A stretch of 64,000 nt of DNA, from NCBI GenBank assembly GCA_025352665.1, contig JANXSM010000129.1, positions 62,001 to 126,000 of the forward strand, given 5' to 3'. Shown here in pieces: positions 16,487-24,207 of this stretch; position 1 is the stretch's first letter; every line of letters starts with the position of its first letter. The position numbers were made by a program, and so were the translations under genes. Under the pieces are notes generated by a model. The model was not told where the DNA came from. It saw only the letters and a program-made list of their open reading frames with translations, and made no database searches. The stretch comes from Rhodospirillales bacterium (GTDB lineage Bacteria; Pseudomonadota; Alphaproteobacteria; Acetobacterales; Acetobacteraceae).

Positions 16487-17608
16487 ATGCCATCGCCACG
16501 GATGGGAGTTATGCTGAGCCTGCTGGTCCTGCTGCTGGGCACGACGCTGCACGCCCGCCCGGCCGGGGCGCAGGTGCGGATCAAGGACATCGCCGATGTC
16601 GAGGGCATCCGGGAAAATCAGTTGGTAGGCTACGGCCTGGTCGTGGGGTTAAACGGCACCGGCGACAAGCTCGATTCGTCCGTGTTCACGAAGCAGTCGC
16701 TGATCGGCATGCTGGAGCGATTGGGCGTGAACACGCGCGACCAGGCCGGCGCGCTCAAGACCAAGAACGTCGCCGCCGTGATGGTGACCGCCGATCTACC
16801 TGCCTTCGCGCGAACCGGCAGCCGGATTGATGTGTCGATCTCCGCCTTGGGCGATGCCTCCAACCTAACCGGCGGCACCCTGTTGGTCACGCCGCTGCTG
16901 GCAGCGGATGGCGAGGTCTACGCCGTGGCGCAGGGGGCGCTCACAACAGGCGCCATCGCGGCCCGCGGGGCTGCCAGTTCGGTCACCCGCAACATTCCGA
17001 CCGCCGGGCGGATCGCCAATGGCGCGACTGTCGAACGCGAGGTCGCGTATCAACTGGCAAGCCACCCGCAGATCCGGCTCGGGCTCCGCAACCCCGACCT
17101 CAACACCGCCCGCCGAATGGCGGAGGCGGTGAACCGCACGCTAGGCTCAGGCGTCGCCAAGGCGACCGATCCGCGGACCGTGGCGCTGAACTTCGGCAGC
17201 CGCGATGTGATCGAGGCCCTGGCGCTGGTCGAGGACTTGCGGGTGGAGCCAGACAATGCCGCCGTGGTGGTGATCGACGAAGCCAGCGGCACCATCGTCA
17301 TGGGCGCCAATGTGCGCGTCAGCACGGTGGCGATCGCCCAGGGCAATCTGACCATTCGGGTCACAGAAACCCCACTTGTGAGCCAACCCGGCGCCTTCTC
17401 GGGCGGCACCACCGCCATCGTCCCGCGAACCAACGTGCAGGTGGACGACAGCTCGGACAAGAAGCTTGGCATTCTGTCCGCAAACGTCACCTTGCGTGAC
17501 TTGGTGGCCAGTCTGAACGCGCTCGGCGTTGGTCCGCGCGACATGATCAGCATTCTACAGTCGATCAAGGCAGCCGGTGCCTTGCAGGCTGATCTGGTGG
17601 TGCGCTGA
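16487..17608 (+). CDS. flgI: Flagellar P-ring protein FlgI
   Basis: A 373-residue periplasmic protein with a signal peptide (LSLLVLLLGTTLHARPAGAQ). It has the conserved opening VRIKDIADVEGIRENQLVGYGLVVGLNGTGD and closing LVASLNALGVGPRDMISILQSIKAAGALQADL. FlgI makes the P-ring in the peptidoglycan layer. GGAGCGG precedes the ATG. The stop shares one base with the next start (TGATG), so flgI, flgJ and flgN are probably coupled. Confidence 0.97.
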   Translation: MPSPRMGVMLSLLVLLLGTTLHARPAGAQVRIKDIADVEGIRENQLVGYGLVVGLNGTGDKLDSSVFTKQSLIGMLERLGVNTRDQAGALKTKNVAAVMVTADLPAFARTGSRIDVSISALGDASNLTGGTLLVTPLLAADGEVYAVAQGALTTGAIAARGAASSVTRNIPTAGRIANGATVEREVAYQLASHPQIRLGLRNPDLNTARRMAEAVNRTLGSGVAKATDPRTVALNFGSRDVIEALALVEDLRVEPDNAAVVVIDEASGTIVMGANVRVSTVAIAQGNLTIRVTETPLVSQPGAFSGGTTAIVPRTNVQVDDSSDKKLGILSANVTLRDLVASLNALGVGPRDMISILQSIKAAGALQADLVVR

Positions 17609-17931
17609 TGCGGATCGTCGCACTCCCGGCTCCGGTAGATCTCAACGAGCCAAAGAACGCCAAGGCATGGAAGGCAGCGCAGGAGTTCGAGTCGATGGCG
17701 TTGGGGCAGCTGCTCGCGCCGATGTTCGAGACGGTAAAACCCTCGGCCGGCCTGTTCGGCGGTGGCTCAGGCGAAGAAACCTGGCGACCGATGATGACAC
17801 AGGAGTTGGCCAAGCAGATGGAAAAGACCGGCGGCCTGGGGCTGTCGATGCCGATCTATCGGCAGATCCTGCTGATGCAACAACAGGCCGACGATGCACA
17901 CTCAAGCCCAGTCCAAAAGGAGGATCCATGA
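17608..17931 (+). CDS. flgJ: FlgJ-type rod-binding protein (rod-binding domain only)
   Basis: A 107-residue protein matching the N-terminal rod-binding domain of FlgJ: KAAQEFESMALGQLLAPMFETV, then SGEETWRPMMTQELAKQMEKTGGLGLSMPIYRQ in two blocks. It lacks the muramidase domain found in enteric FlgJ, as is usual in alphaproteobacteria. It probably caps or scaffolds rod assembly. It overlaps flgI by one base and the next gene by ATGA. Confidence 0.88.
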   Translation: MRIVALPAPVDLNEPKNAKAWKAAQEFESMALGQLLAPMFETVKPSAGLFGGGSGEETWRPMMTQELAKQMEKTGGLGLSMPIYRQILLMQQQADDAHSSPVQKEDP

Positions 17932-18332
17932 CCGACCCTACCGTGCGAACCGACCCCGGCGTGATCGCTGCCGCCATAACGCTGTGCCACCTGCTGGAGC
18001 AGGAGAACGCGGCCCTGCGTGCGGTCGACCTTGCCGCCGCAACCGCCCTGTTGAATGCCAAGCTGGCAGCGACCGAGACGCTGGTGGCGGCACAGCGTCG
18101 CGCAGCCCTGTCGGACACCCAGGCTGGACGCGCCGCCGGCAAACGGCTGCAGGGCCTGGCTGCGACAAACAAGCAGCTCCTGGAGACTGCGCTGCTGGTG
18201 CAGGACCGTGTGCTGGCCTGCATCGCCCGCGCCATGCCGCGGGCCGCCGTCAACGGCGGCCGCTACGGCGCGCGGGGCGGTGCCGCAGCCGGCGCCAACC
18301 TGCCGCCGGTGGCGCTCTCCGCGCGGGCGTGA
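17928..18332 (+). CDS. FlgN-like flagellar chaperone
   Basis: A 134-residue, almost wholly helical protein (ITLCHLLEQENAALRAVDLA, then repeated Ala-rich helices ending TNKQLLETALLVQDRVLACI) with a short disordered basic tail. Length, helicity and location after flgI-flgJ match FlgN-type chaperones that protect the hook-filament junction proteins. Direct sequence similarity is weak, so this is a family-level inference. A strong AAAGGAGG site lies just before the ATG. Confidence 0.65.
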   Translation: MTDPTVRTDPGVIAAAITLCHLLEQENAALRAVDLAAATALLNAKLAATETLVAAQRRAALSDTQAGRAAGKRLQGLAATNKQLLETALLVQDRVLACIARAMPRAAVNGGRYGARGGAAAGANLPPVALSARA

Positions 18333-18362
18333 TAGGCGGCGTCCCGCAACGCGCGGGGTGCA

Positions 18363-19163
18363 ATGGAAACGATCCGCAACGACAGCGAGGACCGGCGAAA
18401 CGGGATCGAGGCGGCAGAGCAGGCTGATTGGGATGCCATTCTGCGTGGTGATCCCGCGGCGAGCGCCGCGGCACCACTCTATGCGCCCATGCTGTCGGCC
18501 CAAGCCGCCTCCGGCTTTGTGCTCGGCCGCATCGCACAGACGCTCGATGGGCGGATCGCCACGGCCAGCGGCGCCTCGTTCTGGATCAGCGGCCCGCAGG
18601 ATATTCTGCACACTCACCGGCTGCGTGCACTCAGCGATGCGATTGTGGTCGGCGCCGGTACCATCGCAGCGGATAACCCGCTGCTAACCACCCGCGCGTG
18701 CGCCGGTCCGTCGCCGGTTCGCGTGATCCTGGACACGCAGCGTCGGCTGCCGGCCGACCGCCGCGTATTCGAAGGCGGCCCTACGACGCTGCTGATGGTC
18801 GATGCCAAGCTGCAAGGACCGGACCGGATCGGCACGGCCGAGGTGGTCGGACTGCCGCGCGCATCCGGCGGCGGTCTCGACCTCGAAACTTTGCTGGCAA
18901 CCCTTGCGTCGCGGGGCCTGCGCCGGGTCTTCGTAGAGGGCGGCGGACTCACTGTCTCGCGCTTCCTCGCCGCAGGACTGCTCGACCGGCTGCATGTGAC
19001 GATCGCACCGTTACTGCTCGGCGAAGGCATTCCCGCCTTCACCCTGCCAGGATGTGCAAGCCCGCAGGACGGCATGCGCCTGGAATGGACGCCGCACCGG
19101 CTGGGCTGCGACCTGCTGCTCGACATTCCCATCAACCGCACGCGGCCCCCGGCATGCCAGTGA
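18363..19163 (+). CDS. RibD C-terminal-domain reductase (DHFR-like fold)
   Basis: A 266-residue protein. After about 45 variable residues it shows the RibD_C/DHFR-like reductase pattern: FVLGRIAQTLDGRIATASGAS, LRALSDAIVVGAGTIAADNPLLT, PVRVILDTQRRLP, RRVFVEGGGLTVSRFLAAGLLD and APLLLGEG. These are substrate- and NADPH-binding elements of pyrimidine-ribityl reductases. The deaminase half of RibD is absent. It lies 30 bases after flgN on the same strand, and its end overlaps the next start. The substrate is unknown. Its partners below suggest a pterin- or riboflavin-precursor-like compound rather than ordinary riboflavin synthesis. Confidence 0.85.
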   Translation: METIRNDSEDRRNGIEAAEQADWDAILRGDPAASAAAPLYAPMLSAQAASGFVLGRIAQTLDGRIATASGASFWISGPQDILHTHRLRALSDAIVVGAGTIAADNPLLTTRACAGPSPVRVILDTQRRLPADRRVFEGGPTTLLMVDAKLQGPDRIGTAEVVGLPRASGGGLDLETLLATLASRGLRRVFVEGGGLTVSRFLAAGLLDRLHVTIAPLLLGEGIPAFTLPGCASPQDGMRLEWTPHRLGCDLLLDIPINRTRPPACQ

Positions 19164-20101
19164 CAGCTCGCGCCTTTTGGATCGTGGCGGCAGGTCAAGG
19201 CGAACTGCGCGACGAAATTCTGCAAGACTCGCCGGGACTTGCAATCACCACGCTCGCGAGCGGTATTTCCCGTGGCACTGAGGCGCTGGTGTTTGCCGGC
19301 CGGGTACCACCGAGCCAATACGCTACCATGCGAGCCCCGCTGATGGATGGCGACTTCCCGTTTCCGGTGAAATATGGCTACAGCGCCGTCGGTCGAACCG
19401 CGGCCGGCCAACGCGTGTTCGTGCTGCATCCACATCAGGACCGGTTCATCGCCCCCGCCGCCATGTGCATCCCGGTGCCGGACCGGGTGCCAACGCTCCG
19501 CGCCGTGCTGGCGGCGAACATGGAGACGGCGCTGAACATCCTGTGGGACGCGCAGCCCTTGCTCGGCGAACGCATCCTGGTGATCGGCGCGGGCGTGGTC
19601 GGCCTGCTTGCGGCGTTTCTCTGCGCTCAGATCCCCGCAACGCGCGTCACCCTCGTCGATATCGATCCGTCGCGCGCTGCCCTCGCCGAAGCCTTCGGGT
19701 GCCGGTTCGCCTTGCCCGATGCCGCTCCCGCCGAGCAGGAGCTCGTGATCCACACTTCCGCCAGCGAGGCTGGTCTGCGCCTCGCGCTGGATCGCGCCGC
19801 ATCGGAGGCGCGCATCGTGGAAGCCAGCTGGTTCGGTGATCGCACCCCGGGGTTGCCCTTGGGCGAGGCGTTTCACCAGCGGCGGCTGCGCCTGATCTCA
19901 TCGCAGGTCGGCACGGTCGCGCCCGCGATGCGCGCAAGGCGTAGCTACGGCGACCGAATGGCCCAGGCCCTTGAGCTTCTGGACGATCCCAGGCTCGATG
20001 CGCTGGTGCAGAGCCGAACATCTTTTGAAGATCTACCGGAGCGAATGGCGGATTTGCTGTCCGGCGGGTTATGCCACGTTGTCACCTATGGAGAGACCTG
20101 A
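19154..20101 (+). CDS. MDR-family (zinc-less) alcohol dehydrogenase-like oxidoreductase
   Basis: A 315-residue medium-chain dehydrogenase/reductase. The N-terminal GroES-like domain has ASGISRGTEALVFAGRVPP and PFPVKYGYSAVG. A Rossmann fold follows with VIGAGVVGLLAAF (glycines near 145-150) and the acidic LVDIDPSR for NAD(H). Where zinc ADHs have the catalytic Cys (usually Cys-x-GTD) this protein has Ser39-Arg-Gly-Thr-Glu, and the GHE motif is GYS, so it probably lacks catalytic zinc. The layout recalls BchC-type dehydrogenases. It overlaps the reductase gene by 10 bases and abuts the PTPS-like gene, its likely pathway partner. Confidence 0.82.
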   Translation: MPVTARAFWIVAAGQGELRDEILQDSPGLAITTLASGISRGTEALVFAGRVPPSQYATMRAPLMDGDFPFPVKYGYSAVGRTAAGQRVFVLHPHQDRFIAPAAMCIPVPDRVPTLRAVLAANMETALNILWDAQPLLGERILVIGAGVVGLLAAFLCAQIPATRVTLVDIDPSRAALAEAFGCRFALPDAAPAEQELVIHTSASEAGLRLALDRAASEARIVEASWFGDRTPGLPLGEAFHQRRLRLISSQVGTVAPAMRARRSYGDRMAQALELLDDPRLDALVQSRTSFEDLPERMADLLSGGLCHVVTYGET

Positions 20102-20500
20102 ATGTACAGCCTCACGGTCTGCGACCACATCATGATCGCACACAGCTTCCAGGGGGCAGAGTTCGGGCCCGCGCAGCGGCTACACGGTGCCACCTACGCG
20201 GTGGAGGCGGAGTTTCGCGCAGCCAAGCTCGACCATCTGAATCTGCTCATCGATATCGGTCTGGCAAAGACCGAGCTGCGCCGTCTGCTCGACACCGTGG
20301 ACTACAACAATCTCGACACGTTGCCGCAGCTTGCCGGACAGAACACCACCACGGAATTCATGGCGGCGCATATCCACGGGCTGCTGGCGCATGCCTTGCG
20401 CACCGGTACGATGGGCGATGGCGGGCGGCAGGTGAATTCGCTGAAAGTCCTGTTGCGCGAAAGCCCGGTGGCGTGGGCGGCGTTCGAGGCCAACGTGTGA
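20102..20500 (+). CDS. 6-pyruvoyl-tetrahydropterin synthase/QueD-fold protein with altered active site
   Basis: A 132-residue protein with the PTPS/QueD fold order: IAHSFQG (first zinc His14), RLHGATYAVEAEF (His28), LLIDIGLAK (Asp51), VDYNNLDTLP, NTTTEFMA (pterin-anchoring Glu85) and LLRES (Glu120). Compared with classical members, the HGH zinc motif is HGA (Ala30). The catalytic Cys before it is missing, and the Asp-His dyad is Asp67-Tyr68. It is therefore unlikely to catalyse the normal PTPS or QueD reaction but may still bind a pterin-like ligand. It starts right after the dehydrogenase stop, and its stop overlaps the glycosyltransferase ATG. Confidence 0.82.
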   Translation: MYSLTVCDHIMIAHSFQGAEFGPAQRLHGATYAVEAEFRAAKLDHLNLLIDIGLAKTELRRLLDTVDYNNLDTLPQLAGQNTTTEFMAAHIHGLLAHALRTGTMGDGGRQVNSLKVLLRESPVAWAAFEANV

Positions 20501-21534
20501 TGCTCGACCTGCATCTGCTGGTGCCGGCGCCCTTCGACCTGATTTCGGGTGGCTACGTCTATGATCGTCGCATCGTGGCCAGACTGCGCGCGGTCGGCCA
20601 CAAGGTGACCGTCGTGGAACTGCAGGGACAGTTCCCACTGCCGGACGCGGCCGCCACGGCCGGTGCCGTCGCAGCGTTCGACGCGGTGCCAGCAGGTGCG
20701 ATCGCCATCGTCGATGGGTTGGCGCTGACCGCCCTTTCGCAACGCAGCGATGCGCTCGCGGGTGCGGTCGGCTTGATCCATCATCCCACCTGCCTCGAAA
20801 CCGGGCTAGACACCTGCACCAGCGCCACATTGCAGGCACTCGAACTTTCGCTTTTCCCAAAGCTCGGGCGCGTCATCGTCACCAGCCCCTATACTGCCGG
20901 GATCCTTGCCCGGGATTTTGCGGTGCCGGCCACCCGCATCGCTGAGGTCGTGCCGGGCACAGATGCCGCGCCGCGCAGCACGGGCCTGGCCGACGGGGTC
21001 TGCCGCGTGCTGTCGATCGGCACGCTGATTCCGCGCAAGGGGCACGATGTGTTGCTGCACGCGCTTGCCAAGCTGTTCGACCTCAACTGGCACCTGACCA
21101 TCGCTGGCAGCGCCGATCGCGACCCGGTGCACGCCCACGGGCTGCAGGCGCTGGTGACCGAGCTGGATATCACCCAGCGGGTGACCTTCCTCGGCGAGCT
21201 CACTGGCCAGTCCTTGGCCGATCTATGGATGGCAGCCGACGTCTTCGCACTCGCCACCAACTTCGAAGGCTACGGCATGGTGATCGCCGAAGCGCTAAAG
21301 CGTGGCCTTCCGGTGGCGGTGTGCGACGGCGGGGCCGCCGGCGCATTGGTCTCACCGGAGACCGGAGTGGTGTGCCAAGTCGGCGACGTCGTGACATTGT
21401 CAAAGTCGCTGCGCCGGCTGATCTTCGACACGGGGCTGCGCGCCAGCCTCGCGGATGCGGCATGGCATGCGGGCCAACTGTTGCCGGACTGGGACCACCA
21501 GGCAGGTGCCTTCGCCACCGCCTGCAAACAATAA
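20500..21534 (+). CDS. Glycosyltransferase family 4 protein
   Basis: A 344-residue GT-B-fold enzyme. The C-terminal domain has the GT4 features RVLSIGTLIPRKGHDVLLHAL, the loop around TFLGELTGQSLADLW and the nucleotide-sugar motif EGYGMVIAEAL, with the paired glutamates at 256 and 264. The N-terminal half is acceptor-specific and opens LHLLVPAPFDLISGGYVYDR. No membrane segment is seen. It is coupled to the PTPS-like gene (stop and start overlap by one base), which suggests the acceptor is the product of the three upstream enzymes. The sugar donor and acceptor are not predictable. Confidence 0.85.
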   Translation: MLDLHLLVPAPFDLISGGYVYDRRIVARLRAVGHKVTVVELQGQFPLPDAAATAGAVAAFDAVPAGAIAIVDGLALTALSQRSDALAGAVGLIHHPTCLETGLDTCTSATLQALELSLFPKLGRVIVTSPYTAGILARDFAVPATRIAEVVPGTDAAPRSTGLADGVCRVLSIGTLIPRKGHDVLLHALAKLFDLNWHLTIAGSADRDPVHAHGLQALVTELDITQRVTFLGELTGQSLADLWMAADVFALATNFEGYGMVIAEALKRGLPVAVCDGGAAGALVSPETGVVCQVGDVVTLSKSLRRLIFDTGLRASLADAAWHAGQLLPDWDHQAGAFATACKQ

Positions 21535-21546
21535 GGAACAGCGCCG

Positions 21547-22833
21547 ATGCCTCCAACCTCTTCCCCCCTGCTGGGATGCATCGCCGATGATTTCACCGGC
21601 GCTACCGACCTTGCCTCCATGCTGGTGCGCCAGGGCATGCGGTGCGTGCAGCTTATCGGTGTGCCGCAACCTGGTGCGGCCGTGCCCGAAGCCGATGCGA
21701 TCATCGTGGCTTTGAAGTCGCGCACGGTTGCGGCCGGCGAAGCGGTCCGCGACAGCCTGGCAGCGCTCACTTGGCTGCAGCGAGCCGGATGCCACCAGTT
21801 TTTCTTCAAATACTGTTCCACCTTTGACAGCACCGAGGCCGGTAACATCGGGCCCGTCGCAGATGCGCTGGTCGCTGCGCTGGACTGCGGCTTTGCCCTC
21901 GCGTGCCCCGCGTTTCCCGCCAATGGGCGGTCTGTGTTCCAAGGCCATCTGTTCGTCGGCCAGACGCTGCTCAACGAGAGTGGCATGGAACACCATCCAT
22001 TGACCCCGATGACGGACGCAAATCTGGTGCGGGTGCTGTCTCGCCAGACCCAGGCGAACGTGGGCTTGGTGCCCTATGCCACGGTAGCACAAGGACCAGT
22101 CGCGATCCGCAAGGCGATGACGGGCCTTAAAGAACAGGGCCGCCGCTACGCGATTGTCGATGCGGTGAGCGACCAGCATTTGTTCGATATCGGGGCGGCC
22201 GCCGCTGGACACGCGCTGATCACCGGTGGCTCGGGCATCGCCATCGGGCTGCCTGAGAATTTCCGCAAGGCAGGGCTGCTGCAAAGTGCCGCCGACGCCG
22301 ACGCATTACCCCAGGTCGGGGGCCATGCGGCCGTGCTGGCGGGTTCGTGTTCGCGTGCCACGTTGTTTCAGATCGGCACCGCGCGCGAGCATGTGCCCAC
22401 GCTGGAGCTGGATCCATTGGCCACGCCCGATGCTGCGGCACTCGCCGGCCAGGCGTTGGCATGGGCTGCGGACAAGCTCGGCGACAAGCCAGTGGTCATT
22501 GCGGCCTCTGCTCCACCCGACAAAGTCGCAGCGCTGCAGGCGAAGCTTGGGCGAGAGGCCGCCGGCAGTCTGGTGGAGGAGACCTTGGCCGCCATTGCGG
22601 AAGGTCTGGTGGCCGCTGGCGTGCGACGCCTGGTGGTCGCTGGCGGGGAAACCTCGGGTGCTGTGGTGAACCGCCTGGGCATCGAACGCCTGCGCATCGG
22701 CGGCGAAATCGATTCTGGTGTGCCCTGGACCTTTGCCGAGGGACGCGGCGTCCCGCTGCTGCTGGCTCTCAAAAGCGGCAATTTCGGCGGACGCGATTTC
22801 TTTCTTCGCGCCTTCACGGGGACCGCCGCCTGA
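21547..22833 (+). CDS. otnK: 3-oxo-tetronate kinase (four-carbon acid sugar kinase family)
   Basis: A 428-residue protein of the DUF1537 sugar-acid kinase family. The N-terminal domain has LGCIADDFTGATDLASMLV and the substrate region FFKYCSTFDST. The C-terminal nucleotide-binding domain has LVVAGGETSGAVVNRLGI and GVPWTF. OtnK phosphorylates 3-oxo-tetronate (2-dehydro-erythronate or -threonate) at position 4. It starts 12 bases after the glycosyltransferase stop and is coupled to otnC (TGATG). No tetronate dehydrogenase or epimerase is present here, so the upstream steps must be elsewhere or the substrate differs. Confidence 0.88.
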   Translation: MPPTSSPLLGCIADDFTGATDLASMLVRQGMRCVQLIGVPQPGAAVPEADAIIVALKSRTVAAGEAVRDSLAALTWLQRAGCHQFFFKYCSTFDSTEAGNIGPVADALVAALDCGFALACPAFPANGRSVFQGHLFVGQTLLNESGMEHHPLTPMTDANLVRVLSRQTQANVGLVPYATVAQGPVAIRKAMTGLKEQGRRYAIVDAVSDQHLFDIGAAAAGHALITGGSGIAIGLPENFRKAGLLQSAADADALPQVGGHAAVLAGSCSRATLFQIGTAREHVPTLELDPLATPDAAALAGQALAWAADKLGDKPVVIAASAPPDKVAALQAKLGREAAGSLVEETLAAIAEGLVAAGVRRLVVAGGETSGAVVNRLGIERLRIGGEIDSGVPWTFAEGRGVPLLLALKSGNFGGRDFFLRAFTGTAA

Positions 22834-23465
22834 TGGACGAAACAACCACCCGGGAGCTGCTGGTCACGCTTGCAGCCTCGCTGTTCAACCGAGGCTACGC
22901 GGTTGGCAGCGCTGGCAACATCTCCGTGCGCCTGGCGGATGGGTTCCTGATCACGCCCACCAACTCGTCGCTGGGGCGGCTGCAGGCGGAGCGGCTTGCC
23001 AGGCTGGACGTTGGGTTTAACCATGTCACCGGCGACCCTCCCTCCAAGGAAGTGTTCATGCATCGCGCAATGTATCGCGCACGCCCGGATGCGCAGGCAG
23101 TGGTGCACCTGCATTCCACCATGGCAACCGCGGTGGCCTGCCTGGGCGATGTCGATGCGTCGGCACCGATCCCAGCGCTGACGCCATATTTTGTAATGCG
23201 CGTGGGACGCAGCCTACCGGTGGTGCCGTATTACCGCCCGGGTGATGCCGCGATGGAGCCGGCGATCCACGCGGCAGCGCTTGGAGCCCGCGCGATGCTC
23301 CTTGCCAATCATGGGCCTGTGGTGAGCGGCCCCAGTCTCACCGACGCAGTGGCCGCCGCCGAAGAACTCGAGGAGGCCGCCAAGCTTTTCCTGCTGCTGC
23401 GTGGCCAAGCGGTACGCGCACTATCGACGGCGCAGGTCGATGATCTGCTTCATGTGTTCGGATAG
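22833..23465 (+). CDS. otnC: 3-oxo-tetronate 4-phosphate decarboxylase (class II aldolase family)
   Basis: A 210-residue zinc-dependent class II aldolase/adducin-fold enzyme. Visible motifs are GSAGNISVRLADGFLITP, PSKEVFMHRAMYRARPDAQ, the metal-binding HLHST and the later LLANHGPVVSG histidine. Paired with OtnK it should convert the 4-phosphate to dihydroxyacetone phosphate and CO2. It overlaps otnK by one base and ends before a strong hairpin. L-fuculose-phosphate aldolase-like function is an alternative on fold alone; the otnK partner favours OtnC. Confidence 0.86.
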   Translation: MDETTTRELLVTLAASLFNRGYAVGSAGNISVRLADGFLITPTNSSLGRLQAERLARLDVGFNHVTGDPPSKEVFMHRAMYRARPDAQAVVHLHSTMATAVACLGDVDASAPIPALTPYFVMRVGRSLPVVPYYRPGDAAMEPAIHAAALGARAMLLANHGPVVSGPSLTDAVAAAEELEEAAKLFLLLRGQAVRALSTAQVDDLLHVFG

Positions 23466-23472
23466 AAGAATA

Positions 23473-23502
23473 CAGCGGCCGCGTGTTTTCACGCGGCCGC
23501 TG
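23473..23502. terminator. Bidirectional hairpin between otnC and the H1-like gene
   Basis: A perfect 13-base-pair inverted repeat (arm CAGCGGCCGCGTG) with a four-base TTTT loop lies between the two convergent stops. There is no long T-run on either side, so intrinsic termination would rely on stem strength. It sits exactly in the convergent gap, which favours a shared terminator. Confidence 0.7.
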
Positions 23503-23511
23503 CACTTAACT

Positions 23512-24207
23512 TCAGGCCGTGGCGCTCGCGGGCTTGCGGCCGCGCTTGGCCTTAACAACAGGCGCGGGCGTTGGGTCGACCGGAGCTGGTGCGGGTGCCA
23601 CTTCGACAGGTGAAGATGCAGCCTTGACCATTCTCGCCTTCCTAGCGGCGGGCGCTGGTTTGGCCAACGGCTTCGCCGCGGGCTTCGCGGCCTTGGCAGG
23701 AGCAGCTTTCGCAGACGCTGCCTTGGCAGTCACTTTTGCCGCAGGCTTAGCGGCGGGCTTGGTCGCCCTGGCCAGCGCTGCCTTGGCAACCTTGGCAGGT
23801 GCTGCCTTGGCAGCCTTGGTCGGAGCTGCCTTGGCAGCCTTGGCGGGCGCTGCTGCTTTGGCAGGCGCTGCCTTGGCAGCCTTGGCAGCCTTGGCGGGCG
23901 CTGCCTTGGCTGCAGTTTTGGTGGCTGGCTTGGCAACAGCCTTGGCTGCGGCTGGGGCCTTTTTGATCGCAGCCTTCGGGGCCGGTTTCGCGGCAGCTTT
24001 TGCAGGTGAGGCTTTGGTCGCGGGCTTTGCGGCCTTGATGGGCTTCGCCGTGGGCGCCGCCTTCTTCAGCGCAGTCTTCACGGCCGCTGGCTTGGCCGCT
24101 TTCGCGGCCGGCTTTACAGCCGCCTTTACGGGAGCAGCGGCTTTTTTCGTCGCCGCGCGCATGGCCATAGCTACGGCGCGGAGGGGTTTCAATTCTTCAT
24201 GGCTCAC
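23512..24207 (-). CDS. Histone H1-like Lys/Ala/Pro-rich DNA-binding protein
   Basis: A protein of about 231 residues built almost entirely of Ala, Lys and Pro in irregular AAPAKAAK-type repeats. It ends with an AT-hook-like KAKRGRKPASATA. This composition matches bacterial histone H1-like nucleoid proteins, which bind DNA through their lysines. A short non-repetitive head (SHEELKPLRAVAMAMRAATKK) precedes the repeats. The GTG at 24207 is preferred, with AGGAG 10 bases upstream; a TTG at 24216 is the longest alternative. The repeats make its length prone to variation between strains. Confidence 0.78.
   Translation of the reverse strand: MSHEELKPLRAVAMAMRAATKKAAAPVKAAVKPAAKAAKPAAVKTALKKAAPTAKPIKAAKPATKASPAKAAAKPAPKAAIKKAPAAAKAVAKPATKTAAKAAPAKAAKAAKAAPAKAAAPAKAAKAAPTKAAKAAPAKVAKAALARATKPAAKPAAKVTAKAASAKAAPAKAAKPAAKPLAKPAPAARKARMVKAASSPVEVAPAPAPVDPTPAPVVKAKRGRKPASATA

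Noticed and set aside
23512-24207. Minisatellite or CRISPR-like array
   Set aside because: The repeated units are irregular, codon-phased and encode an Ala/Lys/Pro protein. There are no constant repeats with unique spacers.
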